Source: Umboniibacter marinipuniceus (lineage in GTDB: Bacteria; Pseudomonadota; Gammaproteobacteria; Pseudomonadales; DSM-25080). From it: a stretch of DNA of 64,000 bases. The notes beneath the pieces were generated by a model that saw only the letters and a list, made by a program, of their open reading frames with translations, had not been told where the DNA came from and made no database searches. Below, in pieces: positions 45,956-56,940 of the stretch. The stretch spans positions 117,890 to 181,889 of the forward strand of contig NZ_REFJ01000005.1 of NCBI RefSeq assembly GCF_003688415.1, read 5' to 3'. The stretch's first letter is position 1; every line of letters starts with the position of its first letter. Both the position numbers and the translations under genes were made by a program.

Positions 45956-48775
45956 ATGCCAGCAGTGAATACGTTCCGTCGTTCACGCCTAGCAGCCAGT
46001 ATCTCAATGGTACTGGGGGGTGTCAGTGCGGGTGCTTTGCACGCGCAAGATCAAGATCAAGTTCAAGAAGAAGCCGTTGTTGAAGAAGTTGTTGTCACGG
46101 GTTTCCGAGCCAGCTTGGAAGATTCTGTTGCAACAAAACGTGATAGCTCGTCCATTGTTGAAGCTATCTCAGCTGAAGATATCGGTAAGCTTCCAGATGT
46201 TTCCATTGCGGAAAGCTTAGGCCGACTACCTGGGTTAACTGTTCAGCGATTGAACGGTCGAGGGCAGGTTGTTGCTGTCCGCGGTATGTCACCAGACTTC
46301 TCGACGGGCCTCCTAAATGGCCGCGAGCAAGTTTCAGTGGGAGACAACCGCGGTGTTGAATTTGATCAGTATCCATCGGAACTACTGCACGGTGCTGTGG
46401 TTTATAAAACCCCGGATGCTGCGCTGATTGGCCAGGGTCTCTCCGGTACGGTTGATCTCCACACCGTTCGTCCACTTGAGTATGGTGAGCGAAACATTAC
46501 TATCAACGCTAAATACGAAGCACTTGACTACGATCTAGTGTCTAACCGTGATAACACGGGTAACCGTTTTAGCGCTACCTACATTGATCAGTTTGCTGAT
46601 GAAACCATTGGTTTGATGTTGGGCTACTCTCACACCAAATCGCCTAACCAAGGTCAGCACTTCAACTCGTGGGGCTACTACAACGGTGACGGCAACGGTA
46701 ATAACGCCATTGGCGGTGGCCGTTTGTACGCTCGTGCGGGAATGTTAGAGCGTGATAGCTTCGTTACCACTGTTGAATTTGCTCCGTCAGATCGTATGAG
46801 TGCGTCAATGGACGTGTTCTATTCAGAGTTCACTGAAGATCAAATTAAGCATGGTATGGCACTGTGTTTGGCTTGTGGTGCAACCATGACGGTGATTGAC
46901 ACTAAAGATGGTGTTGTCACTGAAGGTATCTACGACGGTGTTAAAAACATCCTAGAAAACAATCAGTTTAAGCGCGATGCTGAGTCACTGTCTGTTGGCT
47001 TCAATGTTGAATTCCAACTTAATGATCAATGGAATTTGGAAGCAGACGTTTCTCATTCAAGTATTGATCGTAGTGATATTGCTGAGCTCGAAACTAACGC
47101 CGGTACTGGTCCGAATGGCCAGGGAGCGTTAGATACCGTTCATTTCTGGTCAACTCCAGATGGTACCCAGTTCGAAACAGCGCTTGATTACACTAACGTT
47201 GATTACAACTCGGCGAACCCGATTTATGTTACTAGCCCAGCTGGATGGGGTGACCCAAGCGCGCTAGCACCTTACCAGCCAGCTGGACAGTTTGGTTATA
47301 ACAAAGTATTTGACGTTTCTGATGACATTAACGCTTTCCGCGCTGCGGTTTCGGGCGAGCTTGATTTTGGTGTCGTAACGGGCGTTGAGATGGGATACAA
47401 CTACACCAGCCGTGAAAAGACTCGTGTTTCTAACGAAGGTGTCATCACCAGTAACGTGACCGATGCGAATGGTGATTTGCTGGACAAGGTAGAAATTCCT
47501 AGCGGCATCGTTGGTCAGACTTCACTGGACTTTGGTTTGCGTGGAGCGAACACTTCGATGTTAGCTTACGATCCATCGGCATTGCTCGCGAGCGGCGTTA
47601 TTCAACAGGGTGCTTACCTCTATAACGACATCTTGGCGAAGGCATGGGAAGTTAACGAATCTGTTAATACGGTTTACGTTAAGTTTGATGTCGATGCAGA
47701 GATTGGCGATATGCCGCTAACCGGTAATTTCGGTGTTCAGTATCAGTTTTGGGATCAAGACTCTCGTGGTCAGAACGCTACAGGTGCCGGCTCAAGTATT
47801 CAATCTGAGTACTACGAAGGCGAAGCAAGTGATTCAGAGATTCTTCCAAGCTTGAACTTGAGCTTGGCAGTTACCGACGATCAAATTGTTCGCTTGGGCT
47901 TGGCTCGCACACTTGCTCGTCCACGTATGGATGAGATGCGCGCGTCAGGTACCTATGGTTACAACGCCAATAATGCCAATACCACTCAGGCTGATATTGA
48001 TGCGTTAATTGCTTCAGGTGTGTCTGAAATCAGTGCATATCAGCAGCTTTCTCCTTGGGGCCGTGGCGGTGGTAACATCGAATTGACTCCTTGGGTTGCT
48101 GACGCTGTCGATCTTTCATACGAGTACTACTTCGAAGATGGCCTAAGCTATGTTTCTGGTGCGGTATTCTACAAAGATTTACAGAGCTACATCTTCAATC
48201 AGAACGTTCTCTTCGACTTTACCGGTCTACCTCCACAAGGTCCTGCACCGCAGATTTACACAGGTGTAAGTAACCAGCCGGTCAATGGCGAAGGTGGCTC
48301 GATTGAAGGCTATGAGCTAACGGCATCGATTAACTTCGGTTTGTTTGCCGATTCACTTAGTGGCTTCGGTATCTTCGCGACTTACTCGAAGAACGATAGT
48401 GAGATCGAGCCGAACGGTCCAGGCTCTAACTCTCGTTTGCCGGGTCTTTCTGAAGACGTCTACAACCTAACGGCTTACTACGAAGATCATGGCTTCTCAG
48501 CACGTATCAACCAACGTTATCGTTCGGACTACGTGGGTGAGGTTTCAGGCTTCGGTGGAGCGCGAACAGGTTCTGATATCGCAGAAGAAACCATTGTGGA
48601 TGCGCAAATCGGCTACTCGTTCGATAGCGGTTCACTTGAAGGTCTTACCGTGATGCTTCAGGGCTTGAACCTGACTAACGAGCCGTTCCGTACGGTTGAT
48701 GTCAACACAGGTTATGCTACTGAGTACCAGACCTATGGTTCATCGTACATGCTAGGTGCTTCTTACACCTTCTAA
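45956..48775 (+). CDS. TonB-dependent receptor, probable maltodextrin importer (MalA-type)
   Basis: The protein has 939 residues. A signal peptide ends near LHAQ, followed by a TonB-box-like EEVVVTGFRASL. The plug (SIAESLGRLPGLTVQRLNGRGQVVAVRGMSPD) and the length fit the TIGR01782 group that includes Caulobacter MalA. The barrel ends MLGASYTF. AAGGGGAAG precedes the ATG. The promoter has a MalT-box-like palindrome, which links it to the starch genes 22 kb away; that is the main reason for proposing a maltodextrin substrate. A terminator and a halogenase gene follow. Confidence 0.92.
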   Translation: MPAVNTFRRSRLAASISMVLGGVSAGALHAQDQDQVQEEAVVEEVVVTGFRASLEDSVATKRDSSSIVEAISAEDIGKLPDVSIAESLGRLPGLTVQRLNGRGQVVAVRGMSPDFSTGLLNGREQVSVGDNRGVEFDQYPSELLHGAVVYKTPDAALIGQGLSGTVDLHTVRPLEYGERNITINAKYEALDYDLVSNRDNTGNRFSATYIDQFADETIGLMLGYSHTKSPNQGQHFNSWGYYNGDGNGNNAIGGGRLYARAGMLERDSFVTTVEFAPSDRMSASMDVFYSEFTEDQIKHGMALCLACGATMTVIDTKDGVVTEGIYDGVKNILENNQFKRDAESLSVGFNVEFQLNDQWNLEADVSHSSIDRSDIAELETNAGTGPNGQGALDTVHFWSTPDGTQFETALDYTNVDYNSANPIYVTSPAGWGDPSALAPYQPAGQFGYNKVFDVSDDINAFRAAVSGELDFGVVTGVEMGYNYTSREKTRVSNEGVITSNVTDANGDLLDKVEIPSGIVGQTSLDFGLRGANTSMLAYDPSALLASGVIQQGAYLYNDILAKAWEVNESVNTVYVKFDVDAEIGDMPLTGNFGVQYQFWDQDSRGQNATGAGSSIQSEYYEGEASDSEILPSLNLSLAVTDDQIVRLGLARTLARPRMDEMRASGTYGYNANNANTTQADIDALIASGVSEISAYQQLSPWGRGGGNIELTPWVADAVDLSYEYYFEDGLSYVSGAVFYKDLQSYIFNQNVLFDFTGLPPQGPAPQIYTGVSNQPVNGEGGSIEGYELTASINFGLFADSLSGFGIFATYSKNDSEIEPNGPGSNSRLPGLSEDVYNLTAYYEDHGFSARINQRYRSDYVGEVSGFGGARTGSDIAEETIVDAQIGYSFDSGSLEGLTVMLQGLNLTNEPFRTVDVNTGYATEYQTYGSSYMLGASYTF

Positions 48776-48799
48776 TAGGCCGTAGGAACACGTAAGCTA

Positions 48800-48834
48800 G
48801 ACCCTCAAGGACTCGTGTCGTTGAGGGTCTTTTT
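48800..48834 (+). terminator. intrinsic terminator between TonB receptor and halogenase genes
   Basis: GACCCTCAA (48800-48808) and TTGAGGGTC (48821-48829) form a 9-bp stem followed by five T. It should reduce, not necessarily abolish, readthrough into the halogenase gene, which starts 32 nt later. Confidence 0.88.
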
Positions 48835-48865
48835 CGTTCAAAACGTAGAATAATAGGGACGACTA

Positions 48866-50377
48866 GTGGTAGATAATTCAATAAAAAAAGTGGTTGTGGT
48901 AGGTGGCGGTACCGCCGGTTGGATGGCCGCGGCGTTACTTGGTAAGTTGATGGGTAAGCTGGTTAGCGTTGAGCTGGTGGAGTCCGATCAAATTGGTACG
49001 GTTGGTGTGGGTGAGGCAACCATACCGCAAATTCGTCATTTGACCGATGCATTACAAATATCTGAGCAGGATTTTCTGAAGTCCGTGCAGGGAACCTACA
49101 AGTTAGGTATTGAATTCAATGACTGGGGTAAGCTTGGTGACTCCTATATTCATACCTTTGGGGACGTTGGACGTCGTCTAGGGGTCTTGGATTATCATCA
49201 GGTGTGGCTTCGTGGTCGAGAATTGGGCTTGACCGAAGATTTTTGGGGCGCCTCGTTTAATGAGATTGCCGCCCGAGCGAATAAGTTTGCGCCCGTAGAG
49301 AAGATCGGTAATACCGGTTTGCTTGGTCTAGGGTACGCGTTCCACTTTGATGCTACGCTCGTGGCAAAGTATCTACGCAACTACGCCGAGCCATTAGGGG
49401 TAAAGCGCAGTGAAGGGCATATTCAGCAGGTCTTAAAGGACCCTGATTCGGGTTATATTACTCAGCTTAAGCTGGAGGACGGGCGCTTAGTTGAAGGCGA
49501 TCTTTTCATAGATTGTTCTGGCTTTAGAAGTCTTCTGCTAGGTGAGGCGTTAGCAACTCCCTACGTTAATTGGAGTCATTGGTTGCCCTGTAATAGCGCC
49601 CAAGCCGTCCCGACAAAAGCCACCGAGCCACTCGTCCCCTACACCAAGGCAACGGCAAGAAAGGCCGGCTGGCAATGGCGCATTCCGCTGCAGCATCGAG
49701 TGGGCAACGGTCATGTCTATGCCAGTGACTTTATCAGTGATGCTGAGGCAACGGACATCCTGTTGGCTAACTTAGATGCTGAGCCGCTCATGGCACCTAA
49801 ACAACTCCGCTTCACTACCGGAAAGCGAGAGAATTTCTGGGTCAAAAACTGTATTGCTTTAGGGCTCGCGAGTGGTTTCATGGAACCGCTTGAGTCAACG
49901 AGTATTCATCTGGTGCAGTCGGCACTTAGCCGCCTTATTGACCTATTCCCAACGCGTGAATTTTCTGAGGCAGACGTTGCTGAGTACAATACTCGAACGC
50001 ATTTCGAATACGACACTATTCGCGATTTCCTCATTCTTCACTATAAGGCCACAAGCCGAGATGATTCCGAGTTTTGGAATTACTGCCGAAATATGTCAAT
50101 TCCTGATAGCCTGCAGCACAAGTTTGATCTTTGGCAAAACCATGGTCGATTCTTTCGAAATGACGATGAACTCTTTACTCAGATGAGTTGGGTTCAGGTA
50201 TTTTTAGGGCAGAATATTATTCCTAGTGACTGCCACCCAATTGCCAAGAGTCTGACGAAAGATCAAGTACAGGGCTATAGCGCAGATATACGGAGAATTC
50301 TTTTGCAGACGGTAGATCAAATGCCCAGTCATGCTGAGTTCATCGCTCAACATATCGCTGCGCCGCGTCTGGATTGA
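48866..50377 (+). CDS. flavin-dependent (tryptophan-type) halogenase
   Basis: The protein has 503 residues from a GTG at 48866 with AGGGA upstream. The FAD-binding motif is VVGGGTAGWMAA, the halogenase motif WxWxIP is present as WQWRIP, the catalytic lysine is Lys79 (GTYKLGIEF; the number matches PrnA and RebH), and the EPLEST glutamate motif is at about 340-345. An active halogenase is therefore predicted; a separate flavin reductase would be needed and is not adjacent. Such genes are often found beside TonB receptors in Caulobacter, Brevundimonas (BrvH) and marine bacteria; the natural substrate is unknown. It has no evident promoter between the terminator and start, so it may depend on readthrough from the receptor gene. 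Confidence 0.92.
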   Translation: MVDNSIKKVVVVGGGTAGWMAAALLGKLMGKLVSVELVESDQIGTVGVGEATIPQIRHLTDALQISEQDFLKSVQGTYKLGIEFNDWGKLGDSYIHTFGDVGRRLGVLDYHQVWLRGRELGLTEDFWGASFNEIAARANKFAPVEKIGNTGLLGLGYAFHFDATLVAKYLRNYAEPLGVKRSEGHIQQVLKDPDSGYITQLKLEDGRLVEGDLFIDCSGFRSLLLGEALATPYVNWSHWLPCNSAQAVPTKATEPLVPYTKATARKAGWQWRIPLQHRVGNGHVYASDFISDAEATDILLANLDAEPLMAPKQLRFTTGKRENFWVKNCIALGLASGFMEPLESTSIHLVQSALSRLIDLFPTREFSEADVAEYNTRTHFEYDTIRDFLILHYKATSRDDSEFWNYCRNMSIPDSLQHKFDLWQNHGRFFRNDDELFTQMSWVQVFLGQNIIPSDCHPIAKSLTKDQVQGYSADIRRILLQTVDQMPSHAEFIAQHIAAPRLD

Positions 50378-50406
50378 TTTAACGAGTTTTGAAATCGAGA
50401 CGATAA

Positions 50407-50430
50407 CGGGAGCGCTAACATTCGCTCCCG
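50407..50430 (+). terminator. hairpin after halogenase gene, no clear U-tract
   Basis: CGGGAGCG and CGCTCCCG form an 8-bp stem over an 8-nt loop, 29 nt after the stop. It lacks a T-run, so it may be a stabilising 3' hairpin rather than a true intrinsic terminator. Confidence 0.4.
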
Positions 50431-50518
50431 ATACCCAACTACCTTTGTTGAGTACCCTATGGGCTTAGCTCTATGAGTAGACTCAAGCCATTTAACGCGC
50501 GTGGAGACGGCTCTTCGG

Positions 50519-51067
50519 TCACTTCAGAGTATTAATCTCAAATTCAATAGGCTCCGCGTTAGCGGCAATATAAAAGGTGTTCTCAGTAATGGTGATGCTG
50601 AGTTCCGTAGTGCGTGCCAGTGCATTGGTAAGCGATTCGAGCGCGGATTCATTGAACTGAAGCACGGATAAGTTCAGTCCCGCCGCCTTCGCCTCGATAC
50701 CTTCCCACCACACCTTCGAACGGTCCTTGAAGCACACGACTATGGCCTCTTCGGCCTTACGACAGGCTCGCTTGAGGCGATCTAGACTGGGTTCACCAAC
50801 TTCAATCCACAGCAGTGGATGATCATCATTGCTAACAGACCAGAGGTCAGGTACATCGACGTCACTTAATCCTTTCGTGAAGCTAATATTTCGATGCGCG
50901 AATAAGGTGTAGCAAAGGACTCGACATAGCATTCGCTGCGGGGTTTCCGACGGATGCTGAGCAACAGTTAGCTCCAGTTGGTCGAAGAAATTACTATCCA
51001 GATTGGAAAGGGCGATTTTAAACTTATATATGGTAGGCTTTAAGGCCACACTGAACTCCACGCGCAT
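50519..51067 (-). CDS. yaeQ: YaeQ family protein
   Basis: The protein has 182 residues (E. coli YaeQ 181). It has the family pattern ALKPTIYKFKIALSNLD, AQHPSETPQRMLCRVL, FTKGLSDVDVPDLW, LWIEVGEPSLDRLKRACRKA and VWWE. The fold is related to PD-(D/E)XK nucleases. It was once linked to RfaH suppression, since withdrawn. The function is unsettled. It is a single gene, divergent from a GNAT gene. Confidence 0.93.
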   Translation of the reverse strand: MRVEFSVALKPTIYKFKIALSNLDSNFFDQLELTVAQHPSETPQRMLCRVLCYTLFAHRNISFTKGLSDVDVPDLWSVSNDDHPLLWIEVGEPSLDRLKRACRKAEEAIVVCFKDRSKVWWEGIEAKAAGLNLSVLQFNESALESLTNALARTTELSITITENTFYIAANAEPIEFEINTLK

Positions 51068-51127
51068 GGGGTGAGGGAGTCACCCAGTAGTTGAAAGACC
51101 ACGATACTAGCACACTTGTAGAGGACA

Positions 51128-51685
51128 ATGAGCGGAATGATATTGGCAAGCAAAAGATTAAGCTATCGACTCTTCACTGAGGAAGATCGCGAGGAACTGT
51201 GGGCGTTAGATCAAGATCCCGAGGTGATGCGTTTTATTACCAAAGGTGAACCCAGCTCTATGGAACGGATCGAAACGCTATTCATACCGCGCATGATGGC
51301 TTATAACCTGCCGATCAAAGGTTGGGGTATTTGGCGAGTAAGTGTCAGTGAGGATGATCGATACCTGGGTTGGGTGCTCGTGCGGCCGGAGAACTTCTTT
51401 GACGATCAGCGAGATGACACCAGTCTAGAGCTTGGTTGGCGCTTCTTTCAGTCATCCTGGGGTCAAGGATACGCGACCGAAGCGGCCGCGTATCTGGCTG
51501 ATCAGCTACTGGCACTCAATCCGGAGCTTAAGCAGTTCATGGCCATTGCGGATAAAGAGAACGAGGCCTCGATAGGGGTGATGAAGAAGCTAGGAATGAG
51601 CTTTAGTAATGAGACGAGTTTTTTAAGCCCAGTAACTGGCTGTTCTGAGCCCGTAGTGCGTTACGTCAAATTGATCCCGCGATAG
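51128..51685 (+). CDS. GNAT acetyltransferase, RimJ/RimL-like
   Basis: The protein has 185 residues. LASKRLSYRLFTEEDREELWAL is the usual N-terminus of the RimJ/RimL type, SSWGQGYATEAAAYLADQLL is the acetyl-CoA pyrophosphate loop (Q/RxxGxG/A), and NEASIGVMKKLGMSF is the C-terminal motif. It transfers acetyl from acetyl-CoA to an amine; the substrate is unknown. The stop codon is inside a short repeated element (51680-51708). Confidence 0.9.
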   Translation: MSGMILASKRLSYRLFTEEDREELWALDQDPEVMRFITKGEPSSMERIETLFIPRMMAYNLPIKGWGIWRVSVSEDDRYLGWVLVRPENFFDDQRDDTSLELGWRFFQSSWGQGYATEAAAYLADQLLALNPELKQFMAIADKENEASIGVMKKLGMSFSNETSFLSPVTGCSEPVVRYVKLIPR

Positions 51686-51708
51686 CGCACAACGCTGAGG
51701 GGCTTAAG
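51680..51708. repeat. dispersed short repeat, copy 1
   Basis: CGATAGCGCACAACGCTGAG, followed by GGGCTTAAG. A near-copy is at 56908-56940 (19 of the first 20 bases identical). Both copies lie at the junction of convergent genes, directly before the minus-strand stop codon. Confidence 0.7.
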
Positions 51709-52081
51709 TTGGATTGACTCGCCAAGGCGGGTTAAGACGATTCTCGCCAGCGTAATACAGCTTAATTCGATTTCCCGCCGGGTCTAGCAGAATGGCTTCC
51801 GTCCACAGATAGGACTCATCTTTCGGTAGCTGTTCGAACACCAATCCAGCATCCTGCAAACGCTTCACGTCTTGTGTGAGGGTACTGGTCTCGAAATAAA
51901 TCGTATTAGTGTTGGCGGTGAAAGTCGGATCCAAACTGACTGACAGCGAGGCCTCACCGCTTGGCGCGATAAATCTCAGATAGTGGGGCGTATCCACAAT
52001 TAGCGTTAAACCAAGCTTCTGGTAGAAATCCTTTGAACTTGCGATGTTTTGGCTACCGAGGGTCACCTGATTAAGATACAT
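51704..52081 (-). CDS. VOC/glyoxalase-fold protein
   Basis: The protein has 125 residues. It has two beta-alpha-beta-beta-beta units of the vicinal-oxygen-chelate fold: VTLGSQNIASSKDFYQKLGLTLIVD at the start, and ILLDPAGNRIKLYYAGENR at the end with a glutamine/glutamate-like metal position partly replaced by lysine. Substrate unknown; it may be a lyase, dioxygenase or binding protein. It is convergent with the GNAT gene and divergent from icd. Confidence 0.85.
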   Translation of the reverse strand: MYLNQVTLGSQNIASSKDFYQKLGLTLIVDTPHYLRFIAPSGEASLSVSLDPTFTANTNTIYFETSTLTQDVKRLQDAGLVFEQLPKDESYLWTEAILLDPAGNRIKLYYAGENRLNPPWRVNPT

Positions 52082-54652
<2,571 letters not shown>

Positions 54653-54683
54653 TTCGCCTCGCTAACGGCTCTTTATACGGGCC

Positions 54684-54720
54684 AAAAAAAGCCGCTTTGG
54701 GTATCCAATGCGGCTTTTTT
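54684..54720. terminator. bidirectional terminator after icd
   Basis: GCCGC (54691-54695) with TTGG and CCAA with GCGGC (54710-54714) form a stem with one bulge pair, flanked by seven A and six T. Confidence 0.9.
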
Positions 54721-54786
54721 ATTGTCTAGTTCTATTGTCTAGTGTTAGCGACAGCAGTCATGCACTAACCGTTCTGGTAATACGGG

Positions 54787-54807
54787 CAAAGCCGGCTATT
54801 CGCCGGC
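54787..54807 (-). terminator. weak hairpin after transporter gene
   Basis: GCCGGC (54791-54796) and GCCGGC (54802-54807), each self-complementary, pair on the minus strand and are followed by only three U. Confidence 0.35.
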
Positions 54808-54818
54808 CTGTCAGCGAT

Positions 54819-56342
54819 TCAGATCTCCTGAGCCTGTTGTAGGCGATACAGCCAACGACCGTAGAGAAAGATGCCCACCGCAGAAAGAGTGCCAATGGCG
54901 GAAATGATATACCATGCCATTCCCACGTTGTGGGCCGCGTAGAGCTGTTCGGTCACCGCATAGGCAGGTTGCCCAAGGGTGCTGACCAGTGTATCGAAGG
55001 CTTCACCATTGGCGATATTCGCCACGGCTTCCGAGCTCCAACCCATATCCGCTAACATTTCTCTAGAGAACGCTTCTTTGGACGCAAACCATTCGTATAG
55101 CTTAGGGCCGAAATAGCCCTCAAGCCCCCAACCAATGCCCTGAGGAAGCATAACAAAGCCTAGGTACATGGCTTTTTTGCCCTCGGGAGCAATATTACCC
55201 ATGAATTCGTTTTTCTTCGGGCTAATCATCATTTCGCCTAGCGAAAAGGTAGCGATGGCGAAGAAGATAATCCACGCGGCATTGAACAAACCGACTAGGG
55301 CAATGGCGACAATACTGAGAATACAACCCACCAACATGGCGTGAGTCACGCGTACTTTAGCCACTACAGCGCCAACCAAGAAGCAGAAGATCATGATCAT
55401 GCCAGCGTTGAGATTCAACATTCCTTCGGGCATGACTTTGGTGCCTTGGTCATCCAAGCCTAGGAAGAAGATTAATAGCCCGCTGTCCGTGCCGCTCGGC
55501 CCAAAGAGCGTGTCAACGATGACGCGTGTATCAACCCACTCAGAGATGTGAATAGGTAAGACATCAAATAGCGAGAAGAACAGGAACCAAAACGGCGCGA
55601 ATACCAACATGTAGCCAATGACCAACGGCTTTTTTAGTTCTTGCCAAGCATCTCGCCAGAGCGGGCGTTGAGTAATTTCTCCCGCTTTGATCTGGCGGGC
55701 ACGTTCGAGGCGATCCGCTTTACCCGGCTCGCGGTAGGCGAGCAAAAAGAGGAAGTTGAGCGAAATAATTGCGGCACATGCAAAGAAAACATAATCCCAC
55801 GATAGTTGGCGCATGTAGACCGCGATGAGCGGACCGACAAAGCCACCGATATTAACAATTTGGTAGAACAGTGCCCAAGCCATTGAAGTGTTATTACGAT
55901 TGGTGGAAAGGACCAGGGTGCCTTGAATACCGGGTTTAAAGATTCCTGTCCCCGTTGCTAATAGCATCGCGCCAATCAAGAAGCCCCAGAAAGTTGGGAA
56001 CATAGCCATGGCAAGGTAACCGAGAATTTTGATTACGGTGGAAAGCGCAATGGTTTCTTTGTAGCCCATGCGGTCAGATAGGCCGCCAGAGAAGACGGGA
56101 ACAAAGGTTTGGGTGACGGCCCAAATCATGGAGATGATGGCGTAGTCGTTAAGCGTGATACCTAGGCCGCCGGCGGAAACGGGGGCCTGAGTATAAAGGC
56201 CCGCACTGGCTTTAACACCGTAGTAGCTAATTCGCTCTACCAGTTCCATGCCACCAACGATCCAGAAAATGTAGCTGAGACTGGCAATTGAGGCGAACAT
56301 GCCTAACTGCTTTACTTCGCGCAAGTCGTTATTATCGTACAT
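54819..56342 (-). CDS. POT/MFS-type transporter (peptide transporter-like)
   Basis: The protein has 507 residues and about 12-14 membrane helices. The N-terminal ELVERISYYGVKA resembles the ExxERFxYYG motif of proton-coupled oligopeptide transporters (POT/PTR2), and FYQIVNIGGFVGP resembles the FYxxINxGSL motif. Large loops (about 275-310 and 425-465) are longer than in most family members. Di/tripeptides are the likely cargo but this branch is divergent. It is divergent from DUF3224, with an inverted repeat in between. Confidence 0.85.
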   Translation of the reverse strand: MYDNNDLREVKQLGMFASIASLSYIFWIVGGMELVERISYYGVKASAGLYTQAPVSAGGLGITLNDYAIISMIWAVTQTFVPVFSGGLSDRMGYKETIALSTVIKILGYLAMAMFPTFWGFLIGAMLLATGTGIFKPGIQGTLVLSTNRNNTSMAWALFYQIVNIGGFVGPLIAVYMRQLSWDYVFFACAAIISLNFLFLLAYREPGKADRLERARQIKAGEITQRPLWRDAWQELKKPLVIGYMLVFAPFWFLFFSLFDVLPIHISEWVDTRVIVDTLFGPSGTDSGLLIFFLGLDDQGTKVMPEGMLNLNAGMIMIFCFLVGAVVAKVRVTHAMLVGCILSIVAIALVGLFNAAWIIFFAIATFSLGEMMISPKKNEFMGNIAPEGKKAMYLGFVMLPQGIGWGLEGYFGPKLYEWFASKEAFSREMLADMGWSSEAVANIANGEAFDTLVSTLGQPAYAVTEQLYAAHNVGMAWYIISAIGTLSAVGIFLYGRWLYRLQQAQEI

Positions 56343-56355
56343 AAAGGTTTCTCAA

Positions 56356-56384
56356 ATTACTGTGAATACCCGTCATACAGTAAT
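56356..56384. promoter_or_regulatory. 8-bp inverted repeat before transporter gene
   Basis: ATTACTGT (56356-56363) and ACAGTAAT (56377-56384), perfect, 13-nt spacer, 14 nt before the transporter start on the minus strand. It could be an operator or a leader hairpin. Confidence 0.45.
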
Positions 56385-56476
56385 AAGGCACAACTTTCAG
56401 TTCAACCTCTATTGCGAATTTTGTTGTTGGCTGCGATATTTAAGTTAGCATTTGTCTGTAGATAGGGAGTTGGTTT

Positions 56477-56863
56477 ATGAGTAATTTGGCAACCGGAAGT
56501 TTTGATGTGGCGCTCACTCCCAGTGAGGGTGATGAGCCGGCTATGGGTCGCATGCTGATCAAGAAGCACTATAAAGGCGATTTGGCGGGGATTGCGAAGG
56601 GACAGATGTTGAGTTCGCGTAGCACCGTAGAGGGCTCCGCGGGCTATGTTGCGATGGAGCTGTTCGAGGGGTCGCTAGGTGATAAATTTGGCACCTTTGT
56701 CCTGCTGCATAAGGGGTTGATGACCCGAGGTGAGTCATCGTTAAGAATTAGTGTGGTGCCCGATTCGGGAACGGGTGAGCTGGTAGGCATTTCCGGCGAA
56801 ATGACCATTGATATCGCGGAAGCCGTCCATAACTACACTTTCGACTACCGTTTAGCCGATTAA
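56477..56863 (+). CDS. DUF3224 domain protein
   Basis: The protein has 128 residues. It looks like the DUF3224 family by pattern: GSFDVALTPSEGDEP at the start, HYKGDLAGIAKGQMLS, VEGSAGYVAMELFEGSLGDKFGTFVLLHKG and the end MTIDIAEAVHNYTFDY. The fold is a small beta-barrel related to allene oxide cyclase-like proteins. Function is unknown. GGGAG precedes the start. Confidence 0.85.
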   Translation: MSNLATGSFDVALTPSEGDEPAMGRMLIKKHYKGDLAGIAKGQMLSSRSTVEGSAGYVAMELFEGSLGDKFGTFVLLHKGLMTRGESSLRISVVPDSGTGELVGISGEMTIDIAEAVHNYTFDYRLAD

Positions 56864-56907
56864 GGCTAGCGCCAAGCAATGCTCGGGCGAAGGCGCTGAG
56901 CTAAACC

Positions 56908-56940
56908 GATAGCGCACAACGTTGAGTTTTGCGCTTTAAG
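56908..56940. repeat. dispersed short repeat, copy 2
   Basis: CGATAGCGCACAACGTTGAG, then TTTTGCGCTTTAAG. AGCGCA (56911-56916) and TGCGCT (56930-56935) form an inverted repeat here that the first copy (51680) lacks. It ends on the galM stop codon. Confidence 0.7.
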
